DNA of 64,000 bases, from NCBI GenBank assembly GCA_964036665.1, contig OZ038530.1, positions 22,280,001-22,344,000 of the forward strand. Reading direction: 5' to 3'. Position numbers and translations under genes: made by a program. A model generated the notes under the pieces. It was not told the DNA's origin. It searched no databases and saw only the letters and a program-made list of their open reading frames with translations. Numbering within the stretch: the stretch's first letter is position 1; every line of letters starts with the position of its first letter. The DNA comes from Gordius sp. MW1. Taxonomy: Eukaryota; Nematomorpha; Gordioida; Gordea; Gordiidae. Positions 24,372 through 33,887 of the stretch are shown in pieces.

Positions 24372-24969
24372 TACCATAATTTTTTTATCCCATGACGACT
24401 ACTCTAACAGTTTTTTACCCCTAAGCCTTAAAAATTATTTAAAAAATAGGGAAACAAATTTCTTTGCTATCCAATGCTAATCGCGAATCTTTTTTTATAA
24501 GACAGAAAATCGACATTATACTATTTGTAAATATAATTTACATGCACCGAATGTTTTGCAAATATATATAATACTTAACTTTTTTATTCATTTTAATCAT
24601 CTTCACAAAATATGTATTTTTACATTATTCAATTACACTTAAGCCATATAATGTTGATTTGACTGCCATCTAGCGGAAAGATTATCTATAAATTTTTGAA
24701 ATTTTGATTCATCTTTAAAAGTTGATTGACTTTCGATCCCCATACACAAGAGAAAGTAAACTTCTATGTATTCAAATTAAATAAATTTATTTGTTATTGA
24801 ATAGGTATATTTAGATTTACAATTATTTATTATATCTAATTTGTTTACTTAAATATGTGCGTATATAATTGTTGTATACGGCAAACAATCTCATACATCA
24901 ACACAAAAACGATTTTTGAAATAGGGTTACTCAGTAACCTACTCACATTTAAAAAATATTAGATACGAT
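24372..24969. repeat. Satellite segment: rest of Q2
   Basis: Completes Q2 including TGACTGCCATCTAGCGG and GGGTTACTCAGTAACC until the MITE insertion. Q2 continues after it at 25405-25490 and then the array ends. Confidence 0.72.
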
Positions 24970-25404
24970 CAGACTGCTCATTCCATATGTTGAATATGGG
25001 TATTTGTGTGTCTAATTTTCCTCCATTTTTAAGAGTCTATTTGGTGTATTTTAACCTGTAATTTTGCCCTATAACAGTCAATATACCTTCCTCACTAGTT
25101 TATAAATTAAAAAAACGTCAATAAATTAATATTGTACAAATTATTGATGGCACTATATTATTAAACAAACTTTAATCGCAGTTTGTACATTTTTAATTTT
25201 TATGTATTTTTAAATGATATTTATTTTAAAATGCTGTTTTTGATATCTACCCACTTTAATATTTTTTTATTTACCTTTTTAAAATTATTTAATTTGCGAA
25301 AATTACTAATTTCTATATGCTCACAACGTTACAATCCTCGTTTCAAAATGGTGGAAAGAAGGGTACACATTTTGTGCGTTGATGAGCAGTCTATATAGTC
25401 TATG
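24970..25404. mobile_element. CATAGACT-family MITE in the satellite
   Basis: 8-bp duplications GATACGAT at 24962-24969 and 25405-25412 flank a 435-bp element starting CAGACTGCTCATTCC and ending GATGAGCAGTCTATATAGTC plus TATG. The left end lacks a dozen bases relative to the right, so the inverted ends are not equal. The uninterrupted satellite (ATTAGATCTTCATCC or equivalent) is visible in other Q2 copies. A 71-codon frame inside is not conserved in sister copies. Confidence 0.8.
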
Positions 25405-25490
25405 GATACGATTCATCCCAATTCTATGCACAAACTAATAAAATTATCGATTAAAAAAAAAAATAATTCATATAAATAATAAAATTTTTA

Positions 25491-26135
25491 TACGGGTTTG
25501 AAAAACTTTTTCTTTTATCTTATTTATTAGAGTAGAAAGCAAGACACCTAGCTTGGATAATCTCGGTTTTAGGGGAATTATATCATTTGAATGAATTACA
25601 GTAATTACGGAGGCAGACAAATATTATTAACATAATGTGAAAGTATGATACGATAATGATTAATCAGTATCATCTGGGCCAAGAATCGCAAAACTTATTG
25701 TTGTCTTGAAAGCTTATAATAGGCTGGGTTTTGTTGGACGACCTTTGGTTTAACTAAGACTAACGGTCGCTTCTGGTCTTTTTCCAAATTTCGACTAGGC
25801 CTAGAGGCCGACCAAGGAAAACAGAACAAAAATTAAGTCGACTAAAACCAAAGGTAAATTGAACAAACCCCAGCCGCTTTTACAACACTAGCTCATAACT
25901 GCTATTAAGTAACTAAGTTACATGTGACTAATTCTTGGCAATTCCTTTTTTCAAATAAAGTAACTGTAATTAGTTACTTCAATGGAATGGGCTCGGGCGG
26001 GCCTGAGATATTTTTAACGGGCTTGAACGGGCCTGACGTTTTATAAACGGGCTTAAACGGGCCAGAGATCATATAAACGGTCATGGAATTACAAAAATTC
26101 AGACAATTATTTAAATATATGATTTTTATTAAATA
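25491..26135. other. Spacer with a partial TAGTGTTG hAT MITE and GGGCC repeats
   Basis: About 25715-25890 is a copy of the TAGTGTTG MITE family (right end CAGCCGCTTTTACAACACTA; left end eroded to GGCTGGGTTTTGTTGG). At about 25978-26090 are four degenerate ~32-bp repeats of the type AACGGGCTTGAACGGGCCTG, similar to those at 29393-29612. No gene is recognised. Confidence 0.6.
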
Positions 26136-27256
26136 CTAGCTCAGCCCGGCCAAGCGTTGCTTTGGCTTAGTCCCTAATTAGCTAAATAATTAGTACAAGA
26201 GAGTTTATGATGTGAAAAAATATAATGCTATATTGTGTAAATATATATTACTAGATGAACTCGGCAAACGTTGTTTTGCCATTTACCCGGGTGTATTAGC
26301 AGAATATTTATAATCTTATAGATAAATTTCAATAGATTAAGAATATATCAAATATAATTGGTAAGTGTTTAGTATGCAAAATTTTTTAAAACTATAGTTA
26401 AAGAGGGTCCAAGGCCCAGGCCCACTTTAATTTATTTAGCCACGCAGGTGGGATTTCTTTCTTTCATCTTCATAAAATATGTATTTTTATAATCACGCAG
26501 GAGGGGACACGACCGTCTTATAATAATAATAATTGACGTGAAAAATAAGCAAAAAAATGACTTTGATTTAACATGGGCGTACGCAGGTTTTGAATTAGGG
26601 TGAGGCAGAATTAAAAAAAAAATTTCCTGACACCAAAAAAAATAATTTAAAATTTTTTTAGCGAGCAAAAAAAAGGTCACGACATCCAAAAATTGTCCTT
26701 ACCAAAAATTTACCTGAGGGCAAAAAAAGGTCATCGACTATCCAAAATTTTGGCAGTGGCTAATTAGGGAGGGGCAGTGGCTAATTAAAAAAGGGCAGTG
26801 ACTAATTGGGGGGGGGGGCAAAACATAATTTTTTTTAATTTTTAAGGTTTTTTGTATTAAATTTTTTTTTTATTTTCAACTAGGGGGGGGGGCAGCCCCC
26901 CCCCCTCTGCGTACGCCCATGTAATTTAATGTTTTAAATCGTAAAAAGTTTCCATTTTCCACAGCATATGACCACATTTATCACAACACTACCTACACGC
27001 ATGCTGCACATGCACACACATAGTTTCATTTAGATACGCAGTACGTCATGAGGTTGCGTTTGATTGACGATTTAATAAACGTATAAAACAAAATATCTCA
27101 AAAACTACTGGACCAATTGTCTCGAACAAATCTTAAAACATGCTCCGGAGTGTCAGGAATAAAGTGGGCAATTTTGAGCCAAATCGGTCTGGTAGTTTTC
27201 CAAAATTGGTGGCGACATACACACAAACAAACATAGTTTCATTTTTATATATAAGA
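26136..27256 (-). mobile_element. Non-autonomous Helitron, reverse orientation
   Basis: On the minus strand it starts TCTTATATATAAAAATGAAA at 27256 and ends CTAG at 26139-26136, with A before and T after, as expected for rolling-circle Helitrons. Before the 3' end is an imperfect GC hairpin (GCCAAAGC ... GGCCGGGC). A second similar 3' end (CTAGT orientation, GGCAAAACAACGTTTGCC) lies at about 26251-26300, so the 3' part may be two overlapping insertions. It contains CTACTGGACCAATTG and a CCAAATCGGTCTGG motif shared with the copies at 27560-27690 and 28380-28500. A GGGCGTACGC MITE is nested at 26572-26921. Confidence 0.7.
26572..26921. mobile_element. GGGCGTAGC-family MITE
   Basis: Terminal inverted repeats CATGGGCGTACGCAG; flanks TGATTTAA (26564-26571) and TAATTTAA (26922-26929) match at 7 of 8. 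The interior has poly-G on the left and poly-C near the right end. Members with the same ends are at 31431-31693, 36996-37155, 37382-37557, 37811-38851 and 42410-42534. Eight-base duplications suggest hAT or P; the superfamily is not resolved. Confidence 0.72.
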
Positions 27257-28554
27257 TATTGGGGAAGAGCATATTAATACTTATTAATTGCTAAGCAATT
27301 TATTTATGGTAAAGTTTAGCATAAGCCTTAAAGAAATGTCACTGAGTTTTAAATGTAATTTAAGTTTCTTCTACAAAATAAACGCATAACCATGACCTAA
27401 AATACTTTGTAGAATCTAATGTTTATATTCCTCTGGTTCATTCATATGGTAACGGGTCTGACCTGATTTAATATGAAAGAAAATTTTTATGCAGCAATAA
27501 AACATATAAGCTTCATATACTTTAGGTCATATGACGTCATTATTAAGTACTAAAACGTATAAAACAACGTACAAAACAAAAAATGTGACTCCTCAAAAAC
27601 TACTGGACCGATTTGGCTCGAACAAATCTTAAAACATGCTCCAGAGTATGAGGAATAAACTGTGAAATTTTGAGCCAAATCGGTCTGGTCACCCCACCGT
27701 CCTATGATTGGAAGATCTGGATAAATATAATTTAGATAATTTGTTGATTTTATACATTTTTAGACACTTACATAAACGATGATAATAAATCCGTAATGCG
27801 CCCGCCATCCCTCCTCTCCACCCCACCGTCCTTCGATTGGAAGATCTGGAAAAACATAATTTTGACAACTCCTCTCCACCCCACCGTCCTTCGATTGGAA
27901 GATCTAGAAAAACATAAACATAAACGATGAAAATAAATCCGTAATTATTGGTTTAAATTATGATAATTGGGTATTGTGAGAATATATTTGTTCTAGAAAC
28001 TTTTTAAGTGTTCTAATGGCTGAAGACTTACACTTTATAAATAATTGACTAAAAACATAAAATATTCATAACGCAGTATAGATATAACCCAAATAAGTTT
28101 ATCCAATAATATAATTTACACGGAAAAGCTTCTTTTATCATATGGAATAAAAAGCATATATGTAATTAATAGGGGAAGAGCATATTAATACTTATTGTAG
28201 AATCTAATGTTTATATTCCTCTGGTTAATTCATTTGGTAACGGGTCTTACCTGATTTAATATGAAAGAAAATTTTTATGCAGCAATAAACATTTAAGCTT
28301 CATATACTATACGTCATATGACGTCATTATTAAGTGCTAAAACGTATAAAACAACGTTTAAAACAAAAAAACGTGACCCCTCGAAAACTACTGGACAGAT
28401 TTGGCTCAAACAAATCTTAAAACATGCCCCGGAGTATGGGGAATAAACTGTGAAATTTTGAGTCAACGGTCTGGTAGTTTTCCAGATTTGGTGGTGGCAT
28501 ACACACAAACATACATACAAACACACATACATAGTTTCATTTTTATATATAAGA
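27257..28554 (-). mobile_element. Helitron 5'-end sequences in direct duplication
   Basis: The stretch at about 27258-27690 (GGGGAAGAGCATATTAATAC ... AAATCGGTCTGGT) recurs at about 28163-28470, ending at 28554 with the Helitron 5' TC terminus (TCTTATATATAAAAATGAAA, minus strand). Between them, 27686-27915 holds three repeats of CACCCCACCGTCCTTCGATT with GGAAGATCTGGAAAAACATA. The first copy is interrupted exactly in front of these repeats. Confidence 0.6.
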
Positions 28555-29392
28555 TTTGCATAAATTTTCGTTTCTATAACTAAGATTATAGCTTCGTATA
28601 TTCTTTTACAAGTAATTTTAAATATTTAGTTACAATGCACCAAAGTTTTGTGTTTAATTTTATCCCAAATTTTAGTGGTATAATTTTATTAATGCCATAT
28701 AATTTAATTTTTTTTTAAAGATATATTATATTTATACATTTCATATAATAAATGTTTAATAAATATTTTTTAGATGTATTAACTGATATAAATTAATCAA
28801 ATCAATGTAATGCTTATTATTCTCATGTGATTTTATTAAAGTATTTTAATTTAATGGTAATATTGTATTGTAACTTCTTAGGTGTATTAACTTAAATTAA
28901 TCAAATAAAAATAATTTGTTGAAAGTGGAATATTTTCATGTAATTTTTTAAAGTAATTAAATGGTAGTACTATATTGAATTTAATTAATCAAATAAATGT
29001 AAATTACTATTATAATAAAATAATAAAGAAACCTTACTGCATAAAAGAAATTATAATGTCAATTTTAAATCATAAAGTTGCAAAGTACTTTTTGACAAAG
29101 TTTAGTAGTGTTAAAGTAGATAGGAACCTTTTAGTTTTTCCTTTAAATCATAAAATGAACTACAAAAAGTTAAAATAAGTTTATAACATATTTTTTTAAA
29201 CTAGAGGGGTTAAATAATTGTTACTTAATTATATCTAATTATAATAAAGATGTATATGAAATTAACTTTAATGACAAACTATGTAAGTTTTCGTTAGCTT
29301 TGTATTTTTTTATTATAAGTAAGTTTAATTCCTTTTTTGTTACAATGCCCTAAGATTGTAGTGCTTAATTATTTTACACATTTTTTTTTATA
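28555..29392. other. AT-rich stretch with degenerate ~120-bp repeats
   Basis: Three or four diverged repeats contain TTAATCAAAT and ATGTAATTTT at about 28790, 28895 and 28980. A 67-codon frame at 28975-29178 falls in this repetition and has no recognisable domain. No gene called. Confidence 0.45.
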
Positions 29393-29612
29393 TTTTTCTA
29401 AACGGGCTTGGGCGGGCCTGACGTTTTTTGAACGGGCTTGGACGGGCCCGAAAAATTTACGGACGGTTGGACGGGCCTAAAAAATTTACGAATGGGTTCG
29501 GACGGGACTGAAGTGTTATAAAAAATTTCGGGCTGGCTCGGCCGGGCCTTGAAGTTTTGAAAACGGGTAAGGGCGGGTCGACCTTTTAAAAACGGCCCGT
29601 TGCAGATCTCTA
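29393..29612. repeat. GGGCC repeats ending in a hAT-like terminus
   Basis: Five degenerate copies of ACGGGCTTGGACGGGCCTGA, ending GGCCCGTTGCAGATCTCTA at 29612. The reverse of this end, TAGAGATCTGCAACGGGCC, matches the TAGAG/CTGCA termini of the elements at 34854-35521 and 37991-38845. The left end is missing, so no duplication can be tested. Confidence 0.55.
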
Positions 29613-30069
29613 ATTTCAACTTACTTTAAATTAAAAGAGCATGGAATAAGTTTGTTGCAAACAAATAATATTATTATACTTTGCTCTAACTTCTTGGATT
29701 TACCGGTATCATATCAACTGTAGTAGATTAATACAAATCTACTCATAAATATAATACGAAATATTCAATTTAATTAATAAAAATAGTTACAATATTCACA
29801 TCCAATTTCGCTTCTGTTCAAAAAAACGACAGTTCATAATAATGACAACCAATCAAATTCATAGACAATTTCGCAACTGAAATTTATATGATATGTCATA
29901 TATCTTAAGTAAACAACCAATCATTATAACGTTCATTTAATCGCTTATTTTAAAATTTTACCATAACAGCAATATTTTCATTTATTTTCAAATTTATATT
30001 ATCTAGGCCAAAATGGGCACCCATTTATCTCTGCATCTAATCAATTGCTGTTTCGAGCCTTAATTGTGC
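29613..30069. other. AT-rich spacer with MITE fragment
   Basis: At about 29813-29865 is a fragment TTCTGTTCAAAAAAACGACAG, related to the inverted ends of the MITE at 35822-36200. Otherwise nothing is recognised. Confidence 0.45.
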
Positions 30070-30420
30070 AGGGACAGCCACAAAGTATTGTATTCCTGAA
30101 TTTTTGTTTTTTAGACCAGCAAAGTGTGGCCACAACTTTACACAAAGAAGCCAGTCAATAGGTGTTTCTACCAACTGTCCTAGTGCTGCCTACAGTTTTA
30201 GTTAGGCAGGAACAGCCACAAAGTATTGTAGTCCTGAATTTTTGTAATCTTTTTTAGATCAGCAGAGTGTGGCCACTCCTAACACACAAAGAAGCCATTC
30301 GATAGGTGTTCTTACTAATACTCCTTTTACTGCCTGGACTTTTAATTAGGCAGGGACAGCCAGAAAGTAATATAGTCCTTGATTTTTATATCTCTTTCAG
30401 CAAAGTGTGGTCCATACTAA
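30070..30420. repeat. Three tandem ~141-bp repeats
   Basis: GGGACAGCCACAAAGTATTG recurs at about 30071, 30209 and 30353, each followed by AGTCCTGAATTTTTG, CAGCAAAGTGTGGCC and AAGAAGCCA. No open frame is conserved between units. It adjoins a relic of the pogo-like element's interior. Confidence 0.7.
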
Positions 30421-30800
30421 CAACCATAGACATCCTTTAATACGTGTCCCTACTAATACTCCACAAACACTGGATTTTACTAATAATGGACACAAGCCAT
30501 AGAGGTATTTTTTGATATTTATACTATTTAGTTTTTTTTTATGTATTGCATTGATCCTCCCAAAATATGTATTTTTAACTAATAATAAACTTATTTATAT
30601 TTGTTAATCTAGTGGCATCCCCAGAATATCTTAATCCCAGAAAGGAGGAGTATTCTTGTGTTACTCTTCATACTTATATACGACAAGCCAAAATAGGCCC
30701 ACCAAAATTTATAACAAACATACCACCTCTTTCAGAGTCTGAAGGGCATTTCATTCATTACTTATTAATAACACTGGACAACAAATATTGACCTTGTGAA
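30421..30800. repeat. Relic related to pogo-like element interior
   Basis: TTTAATACGTGTCCCTACTA, CATAGAGGTATTTTTTGATA and GTGGCATCCC match the interior of 16243-17701 and 22899-24371 in order, but diverged and without recognisable ends. Confidence 0.6.
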
Positions 30801-32237
30801 ATCAACTGGAAAACGGGTAACAGATTCTGGTAGAGTTTTTTGTTTGGGTTACGAATATGTTTTTCTTTTTTGTTATATACGAGAAGTTTTTGAAATAATT
30901 GTTCTCAAAGTTGTAAAAAAGGTCGTTTTTGACCCTTTTTGACGATGAATACTGCGAAGATGAATCGAGAAAGTTAAAAAGTTAAAGTTCTAAACGATAT
31001 TACAATTCCATTTTAAAAATTAAAAAAAAAAAAATTTTAATCTACCTGCAATAGTTTTTATTTTATGACGAAAATTCAATTACCCCCTTGTTAAATTCCC
31101 CTCCCTTATATGCATACATAACACTATACCGCAAGTGCATGTGCGTAGTGTGAAAGAGCTAAATAGTAGGTCACTACTCTTACTACTACTACTACGCCTC
31201 TATCCATCAATCAAAATCTCAACACCTCCTCCCGCTTACTCCTTCTACTCTTGTTTAAAAACTAGATTTGATGCCATATAAAGGCTTTTATTAAAAGATG
31301 TTTAAATTTTTCATTATACCCTTCGCAAAATTTAATAAAAGAAAATTAGTAAAAAAATTGTTTATAAATTTATTCTTTAAAAGTTGAATTAAAAACAGTA
31401 ATATATGGCAGTAAAAATGGCAGTTCATTTCATGGGTGTAGCCAGCTTTCATAATGGGGGGGGGGGCTGAGCAAAAAAAGGTCGCCAGAAAAAAATCCTA
31501 TAGTTATAAATTAATAAAAAAATTTACATTTTTATTTTAAAATTAGGGGGGTGCAAATGAAACTAGGGGGGGGGGGGAGCGGAAAAAATTTATAGCATTT
31601 AAGTGGGGGCAAAACACAATTTTTTTTAAATTTATATCGAAAAATTAAAAAAAAAATCATTTAGGGGGGGGGCCCTCCCTGCCTACGCCCATGGTTCATT
31701 TAAATTTTGCGAAGGGTATAATGAAAAATTTAAACATCTTTTAATAAAAGCCTTTATATGGCATCAAATCTAGTTTTTAAACAAGAGTAGAAGGAGTAAG
31801 CGGGAGGAGGTGTTGAGATTTTGATTGATGGATAGAGGCGTAGTAGTAGTAGTAAGAGTAGAGTAGTGACCTACTATTTAGCTCTTTCATACTACGCACA
31901 TGCACTTGCGGTATAGTGTTATGTATGCATATAAGGGAGGGGAATTTAACAAGGGGGTAATTGAATTTTCGTCATAAAATTAAAACTATTGCAGGTAGAT
32001 TAAAAAATTTTTTTTAAATTTTTAAAATGGAATTGTAATATCGTTTAGAACTTTAACTTTTTAACTTTCTCGATTCATCTTCGCAGTATTCATCGTCAGA
32101 AAGGGTCAAAAACGACCTTTTTTACAACTTTGAGACCAATTATTTCAAAAACTTCTCGTATATAACAAAAAAGAAAAACATATTCGTGATCCCCACAAAA
32201 AACTCTACCAGAATCTGTTACCCGTTTTCCAGTTGAT
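30801..32237. mobile_element. Large inverted-repeat (fold-back) element
   Basis: Two arms of about 535-545 bp, 30801-31335 and 31695-32237, are near-perfect reverse complements. The outer ends read ATCAACTGGAAAACGGGTAA and its complement, and the inner ends read CATTATACCCTTCGCAAAAT. The short loop is enlarged by a MITE at 31431-31693. Arms include TGACCCTTTTTGACG and a CTACTACTACTACGCCTC run. No transposase and no convincing target duplication were found, so the class is unknown. Confidence 0.75.
31431..31693. mobile_element. GGGCGTAGC-family MITE nested in inverted-repeat loop
   Basis: Ends CATGGGTGTAGCC and (reverse) CATGGGCGTAGGC, with perfect 8-bp duplications GTTCATTT at 31423-31430 and 31694-31701. 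The interior is rich in poly-G. This copy gives the clearest evidence that the family makes 8-bp duplications. Confidence 0.85.
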
Positions 32238-33655
32238 TTTTTTTGTAGACTAGTGTAATTTGCCTAGTGTTTCTAATATTTTACATGAACGAGACGCACG
32301 ATAATATTGATACCAAATAAAAGTCTACAATATATAATGTTAAGTTGTAATATAGTTGGCATAGACAAAGTCAAAGTTTCATTTGAAATCTCTGGCAAAA
32401 AATTGCACAAAACTCAGAAATGAGATTATTGAGTTTAAATTTTGAAATGCTATAAAATCTAAACTTATTATTCATATCACTTGAAATTCGGTTTGGTAAA
32501 AAATAAAATTTTTCACATTATTGAAAAGGTTATTGATAGCTACCAGATTTTCACGACCTACCATATCATTTTCTAATTAGATCTTTTTTAAACAAGATTT
32601 TAAAACATTCTTTTGCTAGGCTCTTTGGTAAGCATTAAATGAAAAAATTGGGGTAAGAGTTTCTTATTTTGAATCCATCAATCATCGTATCAATATAAAT
32701 CAATAAGTAAACATTAATAGGAATAGATAAAAATAGAAGTAGATATAGTTAGTGATTCAAGTTTATATAAATATGCTTTAGAATAATAGCAAAAACTTAA
32801 TACAAAAGCTTATCTAATCACATGCACATTGATACTAATCACATTCCCTTTACAATCTCTAGAGATCTAAATTAGTTATATAGCTTTATAAATTGATGAA
32901 TAATTTCTATTTAATCTAATGGCTAGAGAGATTGGCATTTAAAAATTTAATATGTTCTCTATTAAAGTACAAAGATCATTAGCAATATGTATACTTGATG
33001 TGATTATACTCTCTAACTATAGCCATTAATGTTCTAAATAATCCATTATCAACTTGTAAACAAGAATCTTGAGGCATGAGATAGCACTCGGTTAATATCT
33101 TTTATATATTGCTTGTTTATAAACTACTCTTTACCAAACTAACTTGTATTAGTTAATTATATAATTTAGTGTTTAATATATTATAATAATTATGTATATA
33201 TATTTTTTTATACATATATTTGTTTAAACATATGTTCATGTATTTTTTGCTAATTTTGATTTTTTAAAGCGATAAAAAGGATATTCAAATCTGATAATGA
33301 TTTTTAGATTAAAATTAACTGTAATTTATTAAACTGTTACTATAATAATGTATCTAACAAATGCTACAGCTCCTCAGCAATTCATGTAACTAATTAAAAT
33401 TACTTTTTTAAATCAAACCAGTTTCAGAAACTAGTTATATTTAGGTAGTTACTTAGCAGCTCTTATTGCTACTAACAAATTATATAAATTGTCTAAATGC
33501 AGGCTACAAATTATTAAGAACAAAAATTAATTTAACAGTTAGGTTTCTGATGACTTATTTTATTTATGAGCGAAACATTTCGCTATCTTTTAAATATCTC
33601 CCTATTTGAATTTTAAAAGTTTATTATCTCCCGGGAAATTTAAAATTTGAAAAGC
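32238..33655. other. Intergenic AT-rich sequence upstream of the helicase gene
   Basis: At about 32850-33130 are degenerate relics of the pogo-like interior (TACTCTCTAACTATAGCC, AACTTGTAAACAAGAATC). No exon is recognised. The promoter of the helicase gene presumably lies in the last few hundred bases, but I see no diagnostic motif. Confidence 0.4.
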
Positions 33656-33887
33656 ATGACTGCTAAGTTTTCTCATAAACATAAGGATTTGGTAAAATTG
33701 GAAATGGATGAAGAACGCATTAGGATAGAGTATATATTAGAATATATAATGTATATTATTGTTAGGGAAATTTTTGGAATACAATTGAATGCTATGGAAT
33801 TAACGAAATTAGAGAAGGAAAAACGTCAAAAGGAATTAACTTTTAAAAAAGTTCAACATCCCTCACAATATTACAATTTTTCTCAAA
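33656..33887 (+). CDS. Helicase exon 1 (N-terminus)
   Basis: ATG at 33656; the peptide starts MTAKFSHKHKDLVKLEMDEE, matching the helical IGHMBP2 N-terminus (which also has a D-L-L-E-L-E-x-D pattern near residue 15). It ends SQ plus one base at donor GTAATC. The following intron is only 37 nt. Confidence 0.75.

Larger units (their letters stand above)
3281..25490. repeat. Composite satellite array, ~2.1-kb unit, with nested insertions
   Basis: The array alternates three blocks: P (about 230 bp, begins TGTCGTATATGTGAATACGT and includes GCCGAGTTGGTAAAA), Q1 (about 870 bp, includes GATAGCCGAAGG, TTCACAGTGCAGGG and a pyrimidine-rich CCAGCTAACCC region) and Q2 (about 900 bp, includes CCCATGACGAC, TGACTGCCATCTAGCGG and GGGTTACTCAGTAACC). 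The order is Q1-P-Q2-P repeated. Satellite-only segments are 3281-5424, 10951-11398, 13303-16242, 17702-19352, 22481-22898, 24372-24969 and 25405-25490. Everything else inside is inserted elements, each of which splits a block that is intact elsewhere. No open frame recurs with coding character, so this appears non-coding. Confidence 0.85.
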
